DNA from: Chitinivibrionales bacterium
GTDB lineage: Bacteria; Fibrobacterota; Chitinivibrionia; Chitinivibrionales; WJKA01
Assembly: GCA_014728215.1 (NCBI GenBank)
Contig: WJLZ01000092.1
Coordinates: 1 to 43,617 of the forward strand
Direction: 5' to 3'
Length of the DNA stretch: 43,617 nt
Made by a program: the position numbers and the translations under genes. The notes under the pieces are model-generated. The model saw only the letters and a program-made list of their open reading frames with translations. It searched no databases and was not told the origin of the DNA. Positions 24,853 through 34,543 of the stretch are shown one piece after another; the first letter of the stretch is position 1, and the number at the start of each line of letters is the position of its first letter.

Positions 24853-25119
24853 ATGACGACCTTTTACACGACGGGCCAGATAGCGAAACAGCTGCGCATA
24901 TCTGTTTCTACGCTTAAGCGCTGGCTCAATAATCCCGGATTACCGATTTCAGATCGACGAAATCATACAGGATGGCGTCTGTTTTCCCCGGGCGATTTGC
25001 AGATGCTCCAGAAGCATAAAAAGGAACTTAAGCGAAACGGTAAGAAATTTAATACCGCATTGCTTGTTCCTGCTGCCGAGAACAGTGATGATGGTTCCGC
25101 GAACAATTCGGAAAGATAG
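24853..25119 (+). CDS. Small MerR-type helix-turn-helix DNA-binding protein
   Basis: 88 residues from the ATG at 24853, which has AGGAGG 7 bp upstream; an ATG at 24811 extends the frame but lacks an RBS. The N-terminal 55 residues are a MerR/excisionase-type winged HTH: FYTTGQIAKQLRISVSTLKR, then WLNNPGLPISDRR, the wing NHTGWRLFSPGDLQML. There is no effector or dimerisation domain of normal MerR length; the tail is short and polar. It precedes the outer-membrane protein gene by 22 bp and is likely the first gene of the envelope-machine operon and its regulator. It may bind the nested palindromes upstream. Confidence 0.8.
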   Translation: MTTFYTTGQIAKQLRISVSTLKRWLNNPGLPISDRRNHTGWRLFSPGDLQMLQKHKKELKRNGKKFNTALLVPAAENSDDGSANNSER

Positions 25120-25141
25120 ACTGGATGATAATAGATTGCAT

Positions 25142-26275
25142 ATGAGCATTCTCAGAAAAGTCATTTATCCAATTCTGATCATTGCCCTATCGGTTGCGGG
25201 GCAGGCAACCATGGCGGTCAAGCGGGGGCGTAATGAAGGCACGCTTTCGATTCCCGCTGCTAATGTTACGGGCAACGGCAATATTACCGCATTTATTCAG
25301 AGCAGTATTCTGTATGGATCGGACGGTTTTCGATTTGAGCCGGAAATTGGCGGTCAGATCGGGATCGGCGGGATATTGCAGTTTTCCGGACTGATGGTCC
25401 CTGTCGGCGATAAAGGACTCGGTCCCATAGAAGCTCATCTGCAGGCAACGGTTCCCGGTAATGATAAATTGCGCTTTGTTAACGTAGCACTTCTGGCTGA
25501 TCTTTTTCTAGCCACCTCAATCGATACGATCAGCCTGACTGCAGACTCCAGCAAACCCGATTATCATCCCCACCTTTTTCCATCCCTGCTGGTTGATATC
25601 GACTGGCTTTCACGATGGAAAACACTGCCGCTTAAATCATATCTGGCATTCAGTTTTTCCGATGATCCCCAGCTGTTGCATAAATACCATCAAATAGGTA
25701 TGCTGTGGGGAGTGGAGTGGAAAATGTATAAGCATAGTCTTTTTGTAAATGGCGGATTAGGTCTTTATAAGGAGAAAGGACATCGATTGAACAATAATAA
25801 AGGAGATGATCGATACGAGCAAATATATTCCTGGCTTGAACCCGGCGGGCGGTATCGTTTTTTACATCGATTCAGCATTGTAGGCGGATTCAGGTTTACC
25901 TTTTTCCAGAAAGTAAAAAAGCATGACGGATTAAAGCCCGGTCTTTTGGGGTTATCGATCAAGCTTGAGGCCCCGGTTTATTTCAGGGAAACTAATACCG
26001 AAGCTATACGGACTCTTGTTTTTATGGAAGAACAAAAAGAAGAGTCGCAGGATGCTTTGGCAAAGAACATAAAGGAAGAAAAAGATTATCTCAAGGGATT
26101 CAGTTTTGAAACAGGCACTATGTTTGAAGGCAAGGAATCGTTCGAGTATAAGAAGGAACAGAATGAGCTTATAAAACAGCGCAAAGCAATCCAGAAAAAA
26201 ATGGCCGAAATAGAAGCAATTCTGCATGAAATCGAACTCGAGGACAATAAGAGCGGGGAAAACAAAGATGAATAA
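25142..26275 (+). CDS. Outer-membrane barrel protein with charged coiled-coil tail, paralogue A
   Basis: 377 residues from the ATG at 25142; the frame is open further upstream but overlaps the HTH gene, while this ATG begins a clean signal peptide (SILRKVIYPILIIALSVAG to TMA). The mature protein starts VKRGRNEGTLSIPAANVTGN and is beta-strand-rich (EPEIGGQIGIGGILQFSGL; SIVGGFRFTFFQK), as expected of an outer-membrane barrel. From about residue 305 it becomes a highly charged helix ending in KKMAEIEAILHEIELEDNK. The next protein has the same design and a related mature N-terminus. Paired barrels occur in the Myxococcus Glt system (GltA/GltB), but direct homology is not shown here. Confidence 0.72.
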   Translation: MSILRKVIYPILIIALSVAGQATMAVKRGRNEGTLSIPAANVTGNGNITAFIQSSILYGSDGFRFEPEIGGQIGIGGILQFSGLMVPVGDKGLGPIEAHLQATVPGNDKLRFVNVALLADLFLATSIDTISLTADSSKPDYHPHLFPSLLVDIDWLSRWKTLPLKSYLAFSFSDDPQLLHKYHQIGMLWGVEWKMYKHSLFVNGGLGLYKEKGHRLNNNKGDDRYEQIYSWLEPGGRYRFLHRFSIVGGFRFTFFQKVKKHDGLKPGLLGLSIKLEAPVYFRETNTEAIRTLVFMEEQKEESQDALAKNIKEEKDYLKGFSFETGTMFEGKESFEYKKEQNELIKQRKAIQKKMAEIEAILHEIELEDNKSGENKDE

Positions 26276-27548
26276 GAGAAGCCGCGACATTTTATTCCCC
26301 GCACCTGCAGGTACCATTATAATGCTGCTGGCTTTTTGTATGTCGCTTCCGGCTATGCAAGGACAGCAGAAACGTTCGAGGGCTGAGGGAATGTACCAGT
26401 GTGTAAGCGCAAATACGACAGGTCGTCTGAACTGGTGGATAACCGGCCGAGCCATAGGATTTCTCTGGGATAATCCGGATGAAAACGGGAGCCCTAACTT
26501 TTATCCCTTCCCCGAGATTCAATCAGAATTTGGCCTTATTAATTTTGCATCGATCGGTTTTGAAATGAGGCCGGTCTCTTATCCCGAACCTGTAAAGAAA
26601 CCGCTGGTGGAAAGGCTTCAAATGGGGAATATGGGGGCGAGTGCCAAGTTCACAATGCCAAATAACAAGGATATGCGATACCATGGCCTGGGCATTCAGG
26701 TTAAATACTTTTACAATTTCATTAACCGTTTTGCATCGATTGCAGGCTATCGAATGGATAACGGAACGGGGTTTTGTGCCGAAGGTTTTATGCATGGTGA
26801 ACACAATCTTGAAATGAAATTGCTTTACGACAGAGATTATCTGGCCCGTTACAGTATGCTTCCATTTAAAATTATGGTAAATCTTGGTTTGCGAATGCCG
26901 TTCGATGATCAGTTTTTACCCTATTCCCAGTACCTGTTTGATATAGGTATTATATATGCGGGGTTAAATGCCGACGTTTTCTGTGAATTTTCATACGAGG
27001 GATTTGTTAATAATTCTTTTAAACCCAAGAAGTTTGATATTAATTGGGCATCTGGATATCGGGTATCTGAAGTCGCTTTTTCGGAGAATCCCATGTATTT
27101 AACATTGGGAGGAAGAATCAGATATGACAATGGTATGGTTCTCTATGCAGCGGTGCCGCTGCTTTTAAGTTCTAATCAGGGTTCGGATATCACCTATAAA
27201 GGAGATTGGCAGCGATTACACAATGATTTTCCCGACGAAAAGGTACGAGGTATCAAGGATCCTTTCGACCCCTGGTATGCAAAATGGAAAATTGTGGCTC
27301 AGCTCTCTTTCCCGATTATGTACCGTCAAACGGGCGCTGAGATGAGAAGAAGGTTTTTGCTGCTCAAGAATAGAAAGGGTGGTAGAAAAATTGATATTGA
27401 TGAACGTTTGAAAATGCTTGAAAACAGCAAGAAATCCGATCGGAAAAAAGAAGAAGAGACTGAAGATGAAGAGAGGAAGAAGAAAAAACGGTTGGAAGAA
27501 ATTCAACGGCGAAAAAATGAAATTTTAAAAGAGAAGGAAGCAGAATAA
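26268..27548 (+). CDS. Outer-membrane barrel protein with charged coiled-coil tail, paralogue B
   Basis: 426 residues from the ATG at 26268, overlapping the previous stop by 8 bp, so translation is probably coupled. A signal peptide (PAGTIIMLLAFCMSLPAMQG) leads to a mature N-terminus KRSRAEGMYQCVSANTTG that mirrors KRGRNEGTLSIPAANVTG in the upstream gene. The body is a run of aromatic beta strands (SIAGYRMDNGTGFCAEGF; YLTLGGRIRYDNGMVLYAAV). The last 60 residues, rich in Lys, Arg and Glu, form a strong predicted coiled coil. The two barrels are probably duplicates that act together at the outer membrane, with the tails reaching into the periplasm to meet the TPR proteins. Confidence 0.72.
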   Translation: MNKRSRDILFPAPAGTIIMLLAFCMSLPAMQGQQKRSRAEGMYQCVSANTTGRLNWWITGRAIGFLWDNPDENGSPNFYPFPEIQSEFGLINFASIGFEMRPVSYPEPVKKPLVERLQMGNMGASAKFTMPNNKDMRYHGLGIQVKYFYNFINRFASIAGYRMDNGTGFCAEGFMHGEHNLEMKLLYDRDYLARYSMLPFKIMVNLGLRMPFDDQFLPYSQYLFDIGIIYAGLNADVFCEFSYEGFVNNSFKPKKFDINWASGYRVSEVAFSENPMYLTLGGRIRYDNGMVLYAAVPLLLSSNQGSDITYKGDWQRLHNDFPDEKVRGIKDPFDPWYAKWKIVAQLSFPIMYRQTGAEMRRRFLLLKNRKGGRKIDIDERLKMLENSKKSDRKKEEETEDEERKKKKRLEEIQRRKNEILKEKEAE

Positions 27549-27626
27549 CGTTGTGGAGAACAAGACGACATTCATGTATTGGGAATTTTTGTCTGTACAA
27601 CCGAATGCAGGGAATATAACGGAATC

Positions 27627-30600
27627 GTGAAGCACCGTACTTTGGCATATCTGTTTCGCTCTATTGCATTCATTGCGATAGTAAGCATGCTATTGCCTGA
27701 TGTTGCAGCCGGGGAAGCTCAGACCGACGAATGGCGTGTACGACAAAACCTCGCATCCCGTCTTGAAGCCGAATGGTATAAAATCGGTATTCTTAACAGA
27801 GAATTGTCGAATGTAAGGGATGTGCTCGGTGATATTCGCAGTTTGCAATTATTCCCTTTACAGGTGACAGGATTAAATGAGGAAACGTTGATCGTATTTG
27901 ACGAGAAAATAGAGCAAGTCGAAGAGGAATATGAAAGTATCCACAAAGAGGTTGAGGCACTACGGGCGCCACTTGCCGATGCTATTGCGATACTGCGTGA
28001 GATGGTTGTTGGACAACCTGTGCCGGAAATGTTTGAGGCTCTCAAGGAGGGGGATTTTGAACGAATAAATAAAATGCTGGAAATAAAGCATCGTATCGAT
28101 GGAATCTGGTTCAAAACCGGGGAGCTTTTAGATTATGCCATGGAGCAAATGGATATCCCGGTTGTAAAAATGCACAAGTCCCGGGGTATCAAAGGTGAAT
28201 TCATGGAGATAATAAGAGCAAATCTCGGATTGCAGTCACAGGAATACTATTCGGAGCTGAATATAATTAAAGACACATTGTTTAACCGCGGCACAAAGCA
28301 GCAGGTTGATGAAATGTTCCTTATAGAGATCCATCAAATAAAGAGATACCTCGAAAATAATAAGGCATATATTGCGGTAAACAAATTGCCGGTTTTATTG
28401 AACCGATATAAAAGTAAAGAAGCTGTCGATGAACTGACACTTCTCCTTTCCCGTTCCTATTTTGCAACTGGTCAGTATATTAAAGCGATCAGTACGACCC
28501 AAACGCTCCCGTCAAATACCATGTACAAGGCCGCTCGGGTTCTGTATACAGTACAGAGCAAGTATGCATTACAGCGATATAATGAAATAATGGAATGGGC
28601 ATCCTCATTCGATTTTTTGACCTTAACGGGAAGGAACAGGAATACTGTTCTCTGGCTAACAATGGAAAGCGGATTGAAATCCGACGGCCCTTTCGATGCT
28701 GCCCGGCTTGCTGCACTGGCGGCTCAGGATGCTCCTGGAATGTTTCATGTTATGCATACCCTGGCACGTTCATTTATTAAAGCCGGCGACTACAAGACGG
28801 CCTTATCGGTACTTGAACGAGGTATACGATTCAAACCCCTCAATGAATCGGATGAAAAGGCTTATGACCGGATGCTTATTTCTATTGCTCAGGTCAATTA
28901 TGAAACAGGTAACTATGACAAGGCGTTGTCATTGTATTTCGATCTTCTTGAAAAGGAAGAAAATTATGAAAAATGTCTTTTCGGTATGACCTGGTGCTAC
29001 ATAGAACTCGAAAAATATGGCAAAGCGGAAACAAGCTTACGAAAATTGATAAACCAGAGCCCTGATAATCCCAATGCTGTGGAGGCGATCCTTATTCTTG
29101 CCGAACGTTATGTCAATAAGGCAGAGTATGAGTGGAAAAAATTGCAGTACCTTGATAAGCAGGAGAGAAATCTGGGCCGGCTGCATGAAGATCTGCAAAG
29201 AAAAATGGTTAGAGCAAATGGCGGTGGGGCAAAGAAAGAGCGGTTAGCCGATGCTGTAAAAGAAACTCGACATATGCTCAACGAGATACGAAGTGCGCCA
29301 AAAGAAAGTATTGAAGAGATAGCGTCACACTATAAAAATGCCCTGGCAATATGTTCAATGGTAGAGCATTACTATACAACCGGAACTTTCCAGGAGGCTA
29401 CTTTTTCGGTTCGTCGTGAAAAATTACTTCACCAGCTCGTTTCTCTGATGCTGGCGGTAAAAGAAAAAAGCACCAATGCAATCGAAAAAAAGAAAGCATA
29501 TATGTATGCAAAGCGGGATGTGGAAAAAATAAAATCGCTGGTTACAGAGAGTTCCTATTTATCTGCGGAAACGCAAATCGACCGCTATCGATGGGAATTA
29601 GAAAGTCTCGAGTGGAAAAAGGAAAAGGTAAAATATGCAGAAAAGCAGTTGGAAAAACGGCCCGATAAAAAAGACCGTATCGCAGTAGCGGAATATAAGC
29701 GGAAAAAGATTCGTTACGGCACAATGATGGATTCCCTGGTGAGTCATGAAGAATATCTGAATGAAAAACGGTATAAAGAAATAAGAGATATCTGTTTATC
29801 GGTGCTGACTCTTCCGCTCAACAGCAGCGATGAAGCCTATATCAGATATCATCTGGGTGAGCAGTATTATAGTTATGAAAATCGTCAATTTTCAGAATTA
29901 TACCGGGAATATGAAAGGCAGGCACTTGCCTATGACAGCCTTCTTGCTTTGTTCCGCAAGGGAGAGATTCTGGAAAAGCCGGTAGAACCCTTACCGCCCG
30001 ATGCCCATTATCATAGCGCAAGTATAGAGCAATTTAAAATGGTAATTGATAATTATCCTGATGACCCGTTAATTCCCGCCGTAAAATACAGTCTTGCCTG
30101 GTGCTATAACGATATGGGCATCTATGATAAAGCTCTTGACCAGATGGAGTCTGTTGCCATGGAATATGCCCAAAGCAGGTATGCTCCTCAGGCATGGATG
30201 TATATCGGTGAGCATGCGTTTGATAACGCCCAATTGAAAAAGGCTACTGAAGCATACAAGCAGGTTATGAATTATCCTGAGAGTAGATGGTTTGATGAGG
30301 CGTTGTATAAATATGCTTGGTCGCAATATCGCCAATCAAATCCCGAAAAGGCGATTAGTTCCTTTCTGGCCCTGGTTGATCTGGGAAAGAGAACCGAAAG
30401 CGGAAAATCGATTCTTGAGAAAGAATCCATGGATTACATCGCCATCAGTTTCAGTGAAGCGGATATTACCGGAGAAAAAGGACTCGAGCGCGCCGCAAAA
30501 TTTATTGAACGGTTCGGCAACAATGCCCAAGGCAGAGATATTCTTCATCGATTGGCAAGTGTCTATAAAGACCAGGGCCGCCATGACATGGCTGAGAAGG

Positions 30601-31121
30601 CATACCGGACAGTAATGACCATGTTTCCGAACCATCCTTCCAGTCCGGTCGTCGAAAAGGAACTTCTTGCGGTGCTTGAAAATAAAAAGAGCACATCGCA
30701 AATCAACCGGATGAAAGTGGATTATTTCAAGCAATACAATAGGAATGGAACCTGGGCGGCAATACAGAACGATCAGGAAGCAATTGCCAGAGGGGATAGT
30801 CTTGCCCGTGAAGTTCTCTATGATGCTGCCATAAGCCGGCATCAGATGGCGTTGCAAAACAATGATGCGGCAACCTACCATGATGCTATGGAATCCTATG
30901 ATGCCTTTATCCGGAATTATCCCCAGTCTCCTCGAGCCAATGAATGCCATTACAATTATGCTGAGATCATGTTTTCCCTGGGTGATTATCTGAACGCGGC
31001 GGAAGAATATATGGCCGTATCACGGAGATATCCGAACAGTAAATATAAAGAAACTGCGGCATGGAATGCGATTGTTGCATCACAAAATCTGTTGCGGTTA
31101 GAGCAGGAGCGGTTGAAGTGA
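27627..31121 (+). CDS. Giant exported TPR-repeat protein
   Basis: 1164 residues from a GTG at 27627; the frame opens at a TTG at 27579, but the GTG starts directly at a signal peptide (KHRTLAYLFRSIAFIAIVSM, LLPDVAAG). Only a weak RBS precedes it. The N-terminal third contains long helices (LIVFDEKIEQVEEEYESIHK). Many tetratricopeptide-like helix pairs follow, for example SIAQVNYETGNYDKALSLYF, AVKYSLAWCYNDMGIYDKAL, APQAWMYIGEHAFDNAQLKK, ALYKYAWSQYRQSNPEKAI and ECHYNYAEIMFSLGDYLNAA. Long charged helices lie between the TPR blocks (about 515-760). No catalytic motif is seen. A periplasmic scaffold linking inner and outer membrane parts is likely. GltD/GltE of Myxococcus and YbgF/CpoB of Tol-Pal are functional analogies. 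Confidence 0.8.
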   Translation: MKHRTLAYLFRSIAFIAIVSMLLPDVAAGEAQTDEWRVRQNLASRLEAEWYKIGILNRELSNVRDVLGDIRSLQLFPLQVTGLNEETLIVFDEKIEQVEEEYESIHKEVEALRAPLADAIAILREMVVGQPVPEMFEALKEGDFERINKMLEIKHRIDGIWFKTGELLDYAMEQMDIPVVKMHKSRGIKGEFMEIIRANLGLQSQEYYSELNIIKDTLFNRGTKQQVDEMFLIEIHQIKRYLENNKAYIAVNKLPVLLNRYKSKEAVDELTLLLSRSYFATGQYIKAISTTQTLPSNTMYKAARVLYTVQSKYALQRYNEIMEWASSFDFLTLTGRNRNTVLWLTMESGLKSDGPFDAARLAALAAQDAPGMFHVMHTLARSFIKAGDYKTALSVLERGIRFKPLNESDEKAYDRMLISIAQVNYETGNYDKALSLYFDLLEKEENYEKCLFGMTWCYIELEKYGKAETSLRKLINQSPDNPNAVEAILILAERYVNKAEYEWKKLQYLDKQERNLGRLHEDLQRKMVRANGGGAKKERLADAVKETRHMLNEIRSAPKESIEEIASHYKNALAICSMVEHYYTTGTFQEATFSVRREKLLHQLVSLMLAVKEKSTNAIEKKKAYMYAKRDVEKIKSLVTESSYLSAETQIDRYRWELESLEWKKEKVKYAEKQLEKRPDKKDRIAVAEYKRKKIRYGTMMDSLVSHEEYLNEKRYKEIRDICLSVLTLPLNSSDEAYIRYHLGEQYYSYENRQFSELYREYERQALAYDSLLALFRKGEILEKPVEPLPPDAHYHSASIEQFKMVIDNYPDDPLIPAVKYSLAWCYNDMGIYDKALDQMESVAMEYAQSRYAPQAWMYIGEHAFDNAQLKKATEAYKQVMNYPESRWFDEALYKYAWSQYRQSNPEKAISSFLALVDLGKRTESGKSILEKESMDYIAISFSEADITGEKGLERAAKFIERFGNNAQGRDILHRLASVYKDQGRHDMAEKAYRTVMTMFPNHPSSPVVEKELLAVLENKKSTSQINRMKVDYFKQYNRNGTWAAIQNDQEAIARGDSLAREVLYDAAISRHQMALQNNDAATYHDAMESYDAFIRNYPQSPRANECHYNYAEIMFSLGDYLNAAEEYMAVSRRYPNSKYKETAAWNAIVASQNLLRLEQERLK

Positions 31122-34114
31122 TCCGGTGTGTCGGTATAATCCTTTGTTTGTACACTTTCAGTATGATAGGGGGGTGTGCTTCGTCGATGAAGGGAAAAGA
31201 TTCCGGCCAGGAAGTTGACAGGAGGATGGCTGCACATACAGACAGCGTTGCTCAAGACATTTCGGACAGCTCAAAACAGAGCGGATACAAAGCCGGTGAT
31301 GAGAAGGATTCTCTGGGACAACCGGGACTTACGAACGCATCACAGTTGATGATCAAGGCCTGTGATAATTACCTTGCTGTTAATCACGATAATCAGAAAA
31401 TTCCGGAGGTGCTCGGTCTAAAAGCCTCGGTTCTCTACAACAATAAATTGTTTTCGGAAAGCAGAAAATATTACAAAGAACTGCTTGATAAATATCCCGA
31501 GAGTCATGAAGTGGTTAATGCGGTGAGAATGATTGCCCAGGCCTATTATGAAGAGAAGCAATTTGATAAAGCACAGGTATGGTATCGCAAGTTGAAGGAC
31601 ATTGCCGGTGAAGGAGGCGACAAGGAGGAGGCGGTTGCCAGAATAGCAGAATCGATTTTCCGCATGGCCGAGTCCTACGAAAAGCAACAGAATTACAAGA
31701 AAGCTGCAGAACAGTACGAACGTGTGGCAATGGAATATCCGGATTCAAAAATTGCGGATATAGCACTTTTCAATGCAGGGCTATCATACGAGAAAGAGAC
31801 AGAATGGTCGCACGCCGCATTGATGTACCAGCGTCTTTCACAAAAATATGGATCGTCACGACTATTACCAAAGGCCAAGTTTAGGTCTGCAAAGTGTTAT
31901 GAAAAACTTATGCAGTGGGAAAACGCCGGGGAGATGTACCTTCGGGTAGTGGCGGGCCATCCGACATCGGAAATGGCGCCGGCTGCGTTGTATAATGCCG
32001 GATTCAGCTTTGAAAATGCAAACAAGCTTCCGGAAGCTGCCGCTACATTCGAAAAAATGGCCCAATTGTTCCCGAAGTCCGAAGATGCTGCCGATGTTCT
32101 CTTTCGTGCGGGTGAAATTTACGGCAAACTGAAGGACTGGGAAAGTGTCACTCGTGTCAACCAGGAATTTTCGAAGCGATTCGGTAATGATGTCGATCGG
32201 ATTGTACAGGCCCAATGTATGGTGGGTGTCGCTCTCTATATGCAGGAAAAAGAAAGGGAAGCGGTGGAGCAGCTCAAAAAGGCGGTAACCACATTTGACC
32301 GTTTGAGGAATCCAAGCACGGTTAATAAATACTATGCCGCTAAAGCCCAGTTCACTCTGGCGGAAATATATCACGAGAATATGAAAAAGGTCGCCCTTTC
32401 CTTTCCTGAAAGTCTGTACCGCAAACAGATAAGATCGAAATCCCGTTTTCTCGATGAAGCTATTACCGGATATTCAAAAACAATTCAGTATAAAATATTT
32501 GAATGGACAACACGCTCAATTTTTCAGATAGGGCAGGTATACGAAGATTTTGCCATAGGAGTGATGAAACAAAAACGGCCGGAGAATATGTCGATGGATG
32601 AGCGGTTTGCCCTTGAACTGGGAATTGCCAGAGCAATCGATGAAAATTTTGTGGAGAATGCCCTTCACTATCACGAGGAAAATGTAAAGCTGGGAGTAAA
32701 AGAAAAAAATGAAGATAAATACATACTTGCTTCACGAAAAAAGTTGACTTTCCTTCCCCTATCTGCAGGAAAAAATTATCTCCACCTTACCGAGATACTC
32801 GGTAAAATAGAAAAATCACAGAATCTTACCGGTTTCGCACTTATTGCCCGGAAACTCGAAACCCTCCAGAAAATTGCTCCTTTCCAGGAACGGGCAATCG
32901 ATCTTTTTCTGAAAAGTCTTGAAATGGGAAGCAAGTATCATGAAGCCGATAAATTTTATCATGAAGCCGCCACCCTGATAACAAAGGTAGCTTATACCGT
33001 TGGCGAAACCTATGCTGAAGTAACAAAAATTGCCCGCGAAGCTCCCGTCCCACAATCCTTTGATGCCTATGAAAAGTTTGTTTACAAGACAAAGCTACTC
33101 AAGCAGATCGAATCCTACGAAGATCAGGCATTGAACAATTTTCTCAAAGTTCTTAAAATCGCCGATGCTTATGAACTTGAAGATAACTACATTAAAAAAA
33201 GCAGGGAGGACATTGCCAGAGTCATTTTTACCCGGGGGCGATGTTATGATCTGCTTTTTCTGCAATCCTTTAATAATCCTCCCTATCCTGCTGATGCCGA
33301 TGAGGTTGAAAAGGAAGAATACAAGGTTCAATTTGAAGAAGTGGGCCTTCGATTTCAGGAACAGGCCCTGGAAATATACAAAACTGTACTTGATTATGCC
33401 GAAAAGAATTTTGCATCGGGAAAGTATGTTGTCGATGCCTATGTCAGATTATACCAGAATTATCCTGAGGATTATGGGGTGAAAAGAGAGAAAGTCGCGA
33501 CAAAACATATTACCTCCGGGCCTCAGTGGAAGTGTTTAGTCGATTCAATCGAGGGATGGCGGCTCCTGGATACAAAAGACAACGACTGGTTGAAAGTCCA
33601 GAAAACATCACTACCTGATTCGATCGTTGTGTCCGGCTTCCCTGCAGATGTGCCTCCTCCAATGTGGATCGGAAAGGGAGACCCTGATGAAAGGGGTACC
33701 TATAAGCCGGCATCCCAGCTTTATTTGCGCAGGAAATTTTATGTCAGGGAGCCTGTTCATGAGGCTACTTTGTATGCGGCGGGGATCGGCCCTTTTGACA
33801 TCTATTTTAATGAAAATAAACTGCCGGTCGATTCTTCACAGACTGTTTCATTTGAAAAGGCACGGAAGTATACGGTTACGGGGATGGTCAGGGAGGGAAA
33901 AAATGTTTTTGCCGTTCATGCCGAAAAGCAGTCGAATACAATGTATGGGTTCATACCCTATCTTGAAGTAAATGTAACCGATCATGAATATATTCCTCTT
34001 CCACCTGGAACCAATGAACCATTGGATCCGGAGAAAATTAAAGAAAGTGTGTATATATTCGATTTTATTGAAAATTTTTCACCCGAAAAAGAAAAGGATT
34101 CCACGGATCAGTAA
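31118..34114 (+). CDS. Giant TPR lipoprotein with C-terminal jelly-roll-like domain
   Basis: 998 residues from a GTG at 31118 that overlaps the preceding stop by 4 bp (GTGA) and has AGGAG 8 bp upstream. A short lipoprotein signal ends at the lipobox MIGGC (Cys20), so the protein should be lipid-anchored. TPR repeats fill about residues 75-380 (VLYNNKLFSESRKYYKELL; MAESYEKQQNYKKAAEQYER; ALFNAGLSYEKETEWSHAAL; ALYNAGFSFENANKLPEAAA). Long helical repeats run to about 790. At about 800-960 the character changes to a beta-sandwich pattern, with GWRLLDTKDNDWLKV, PPPMWIGKGD, QLYLRRKFYV, ATLYAAGIGPFDIYFNENKL and VTGMVREGKNVFAVHAE. This resembles galactose-binding/rhamnosidase N-terminal domains. It could bind a glycan or partner protein. 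Confidence 0.8.
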   Translation: MIRCVGIILCLYTFSMIGGCASSMKGKDSGQEVDRRMAAHTDSVAQDISDSSKQSGYKAGDEKDSLGQPGLTNASQLMIKACDNYLAVNHDNQKIPEVLGLKASVLYNNKLFSESRKYYKELLDKYPESHEVVNAVRMIAQAYYEEKQFDKAQVWYRKLKDIAGEGGDKEEAVARIAESIFRMAESYEKQQNYKKAAEQYERVAMEYPDSKIADIALFNAGLSYEKETEWSHAALMYQRLSQKYGSSRLLPKAKFRSAKCYEKLMQWENAGEMYLRVVAGHPTSEMAPAALYNAGFSFENANKLPEAAATFEKMAQLFPKSEDAADVLFRAGEIYGKLKDWESVTRVNQEFSKRFGNDVDRIVQAQCMVGVALYMQEKEREAVEQLKKAVTTFDRLRNPSTVNKYYAAKAQFTLAEIYHENMKKVALSFPESLYRKQIRSKSRFLDEAITGYSKTIQYKIFEWTTRSIFQIGQVYEDFAIGVMKQKRPENMSMDERFALELGIARAIDENFVENALHYHEENVKLGVKEKNEDKYILASRKKLTFLPLSAGKNYLHLTEILGKIEKSQNLTGFALIARKLETLQKIAPFQERAIDLFLKSLEMGSKYHEADKFYHEAATLITKVAYTVGETYAEVTKIAREAPVPQSFDAYEKFVYKTKLLKQIESYEDQALNNFLKVLKIADAYELEDNYIKKSREDIARVIFTRGRCYDLLFLQSFNNPPYPADADEVEKEEYKVQFEEVGLRFQEQALEIYKTVLDYAEKNFASGKYVVDAYVRLYQNYPEDYGVKREKVATKHITSGPQWKCLVDSIEGWRLLDTKDNDWLKVQKTSLPDSIVVSGFPADVPPPMWIGKGDPDERGTYKPASQLYLRRKFYVREPVHEATLYAAGIGPFDIYFNENKLPVDSSQTVSFEKARKYTVTGMVREGKNVFAVHAEKQSNTMYGFIPYLEVNVTDHEYIPLPPGTNEPLDPEKIKESVYIFDFIENFSPEKEKDSTDQ

Positions 34115-34401
34115 TGAGACCAATTTATTTATTTGCACTGGCATTTTTGCTGTTTGGGATCTTTAATCCGGGATCTGCTCAGGAAGAAGAGCGTTCCCGC
34201 TCGGAAACAGGTTACCGGATTGATGCTCCCGGGACGATTACTTTTACTGTTGGGGTAAAAATCAAAGGAAAAGTGGAAAAACCTCAAGTGGTCATATTTT
34301 TACCGAAAGAAAAACCTCACTATCGTGAGGTTGATTTTGAGCGGTCCTTTAAGAAAGAACTCATGGAATCACTTCCCTTTGAACCGGTGGAAGTACCCTG
34401 A
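34114..34401 (+). CDS. Small secreted protein, unknown
   Basis: 95 residues; the ATG shares one base with the preceding stop (TAATG), so it is coupled to the TPR lipoprotein. A clear signal peptide (RPIYLFALAFLLFGIFNPGSA) with cleavage after GSAQ leaves about 72 residues. These contain the beta-rich piece TITFTVGVKIKGKVEKPQVV followed by IFLPKEKPHYREVDFERSF and a Pro-rich end. No family was recognised. Its place between the TPR lipoprotein and the ExbB/ExbD genes argues for a periplasmic part of the same machine. Confidence 0.75.
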   Translation: MRPIYLFALAFLLFGIFNPGSAQEEERSRSETGYRIDAPGTITFTVGVKIKGKVEKPQVVIFLPKEKPHYREVDFERSFKKELMESLPFEPVEVP

Positions 34402-34543
34402 TAATTATCGAGAGCAAAACTGTGTGTGAAACGATGGTGCTGTTTAATTCGTTGATATACATAATAGTTGAATTATTGCGTACAATAGAATACCATTAAT
34501 AGAGGTATTTTTCACTAAGAGCGGCACCATTCAAGGAGGCGTC

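Noticed and set aside
30336-30950. 204-codon minus-strand ORF
   Set aside because: Antisense to the giant TPR gene; no RBS or coding pattern.
34489-34513. AATACC/GGTATT hairpin followed by T residues before the ExbB-like gene
   Set aside because: The 6-bp AT-rich stem is too weak to call a terminator or attenuator.
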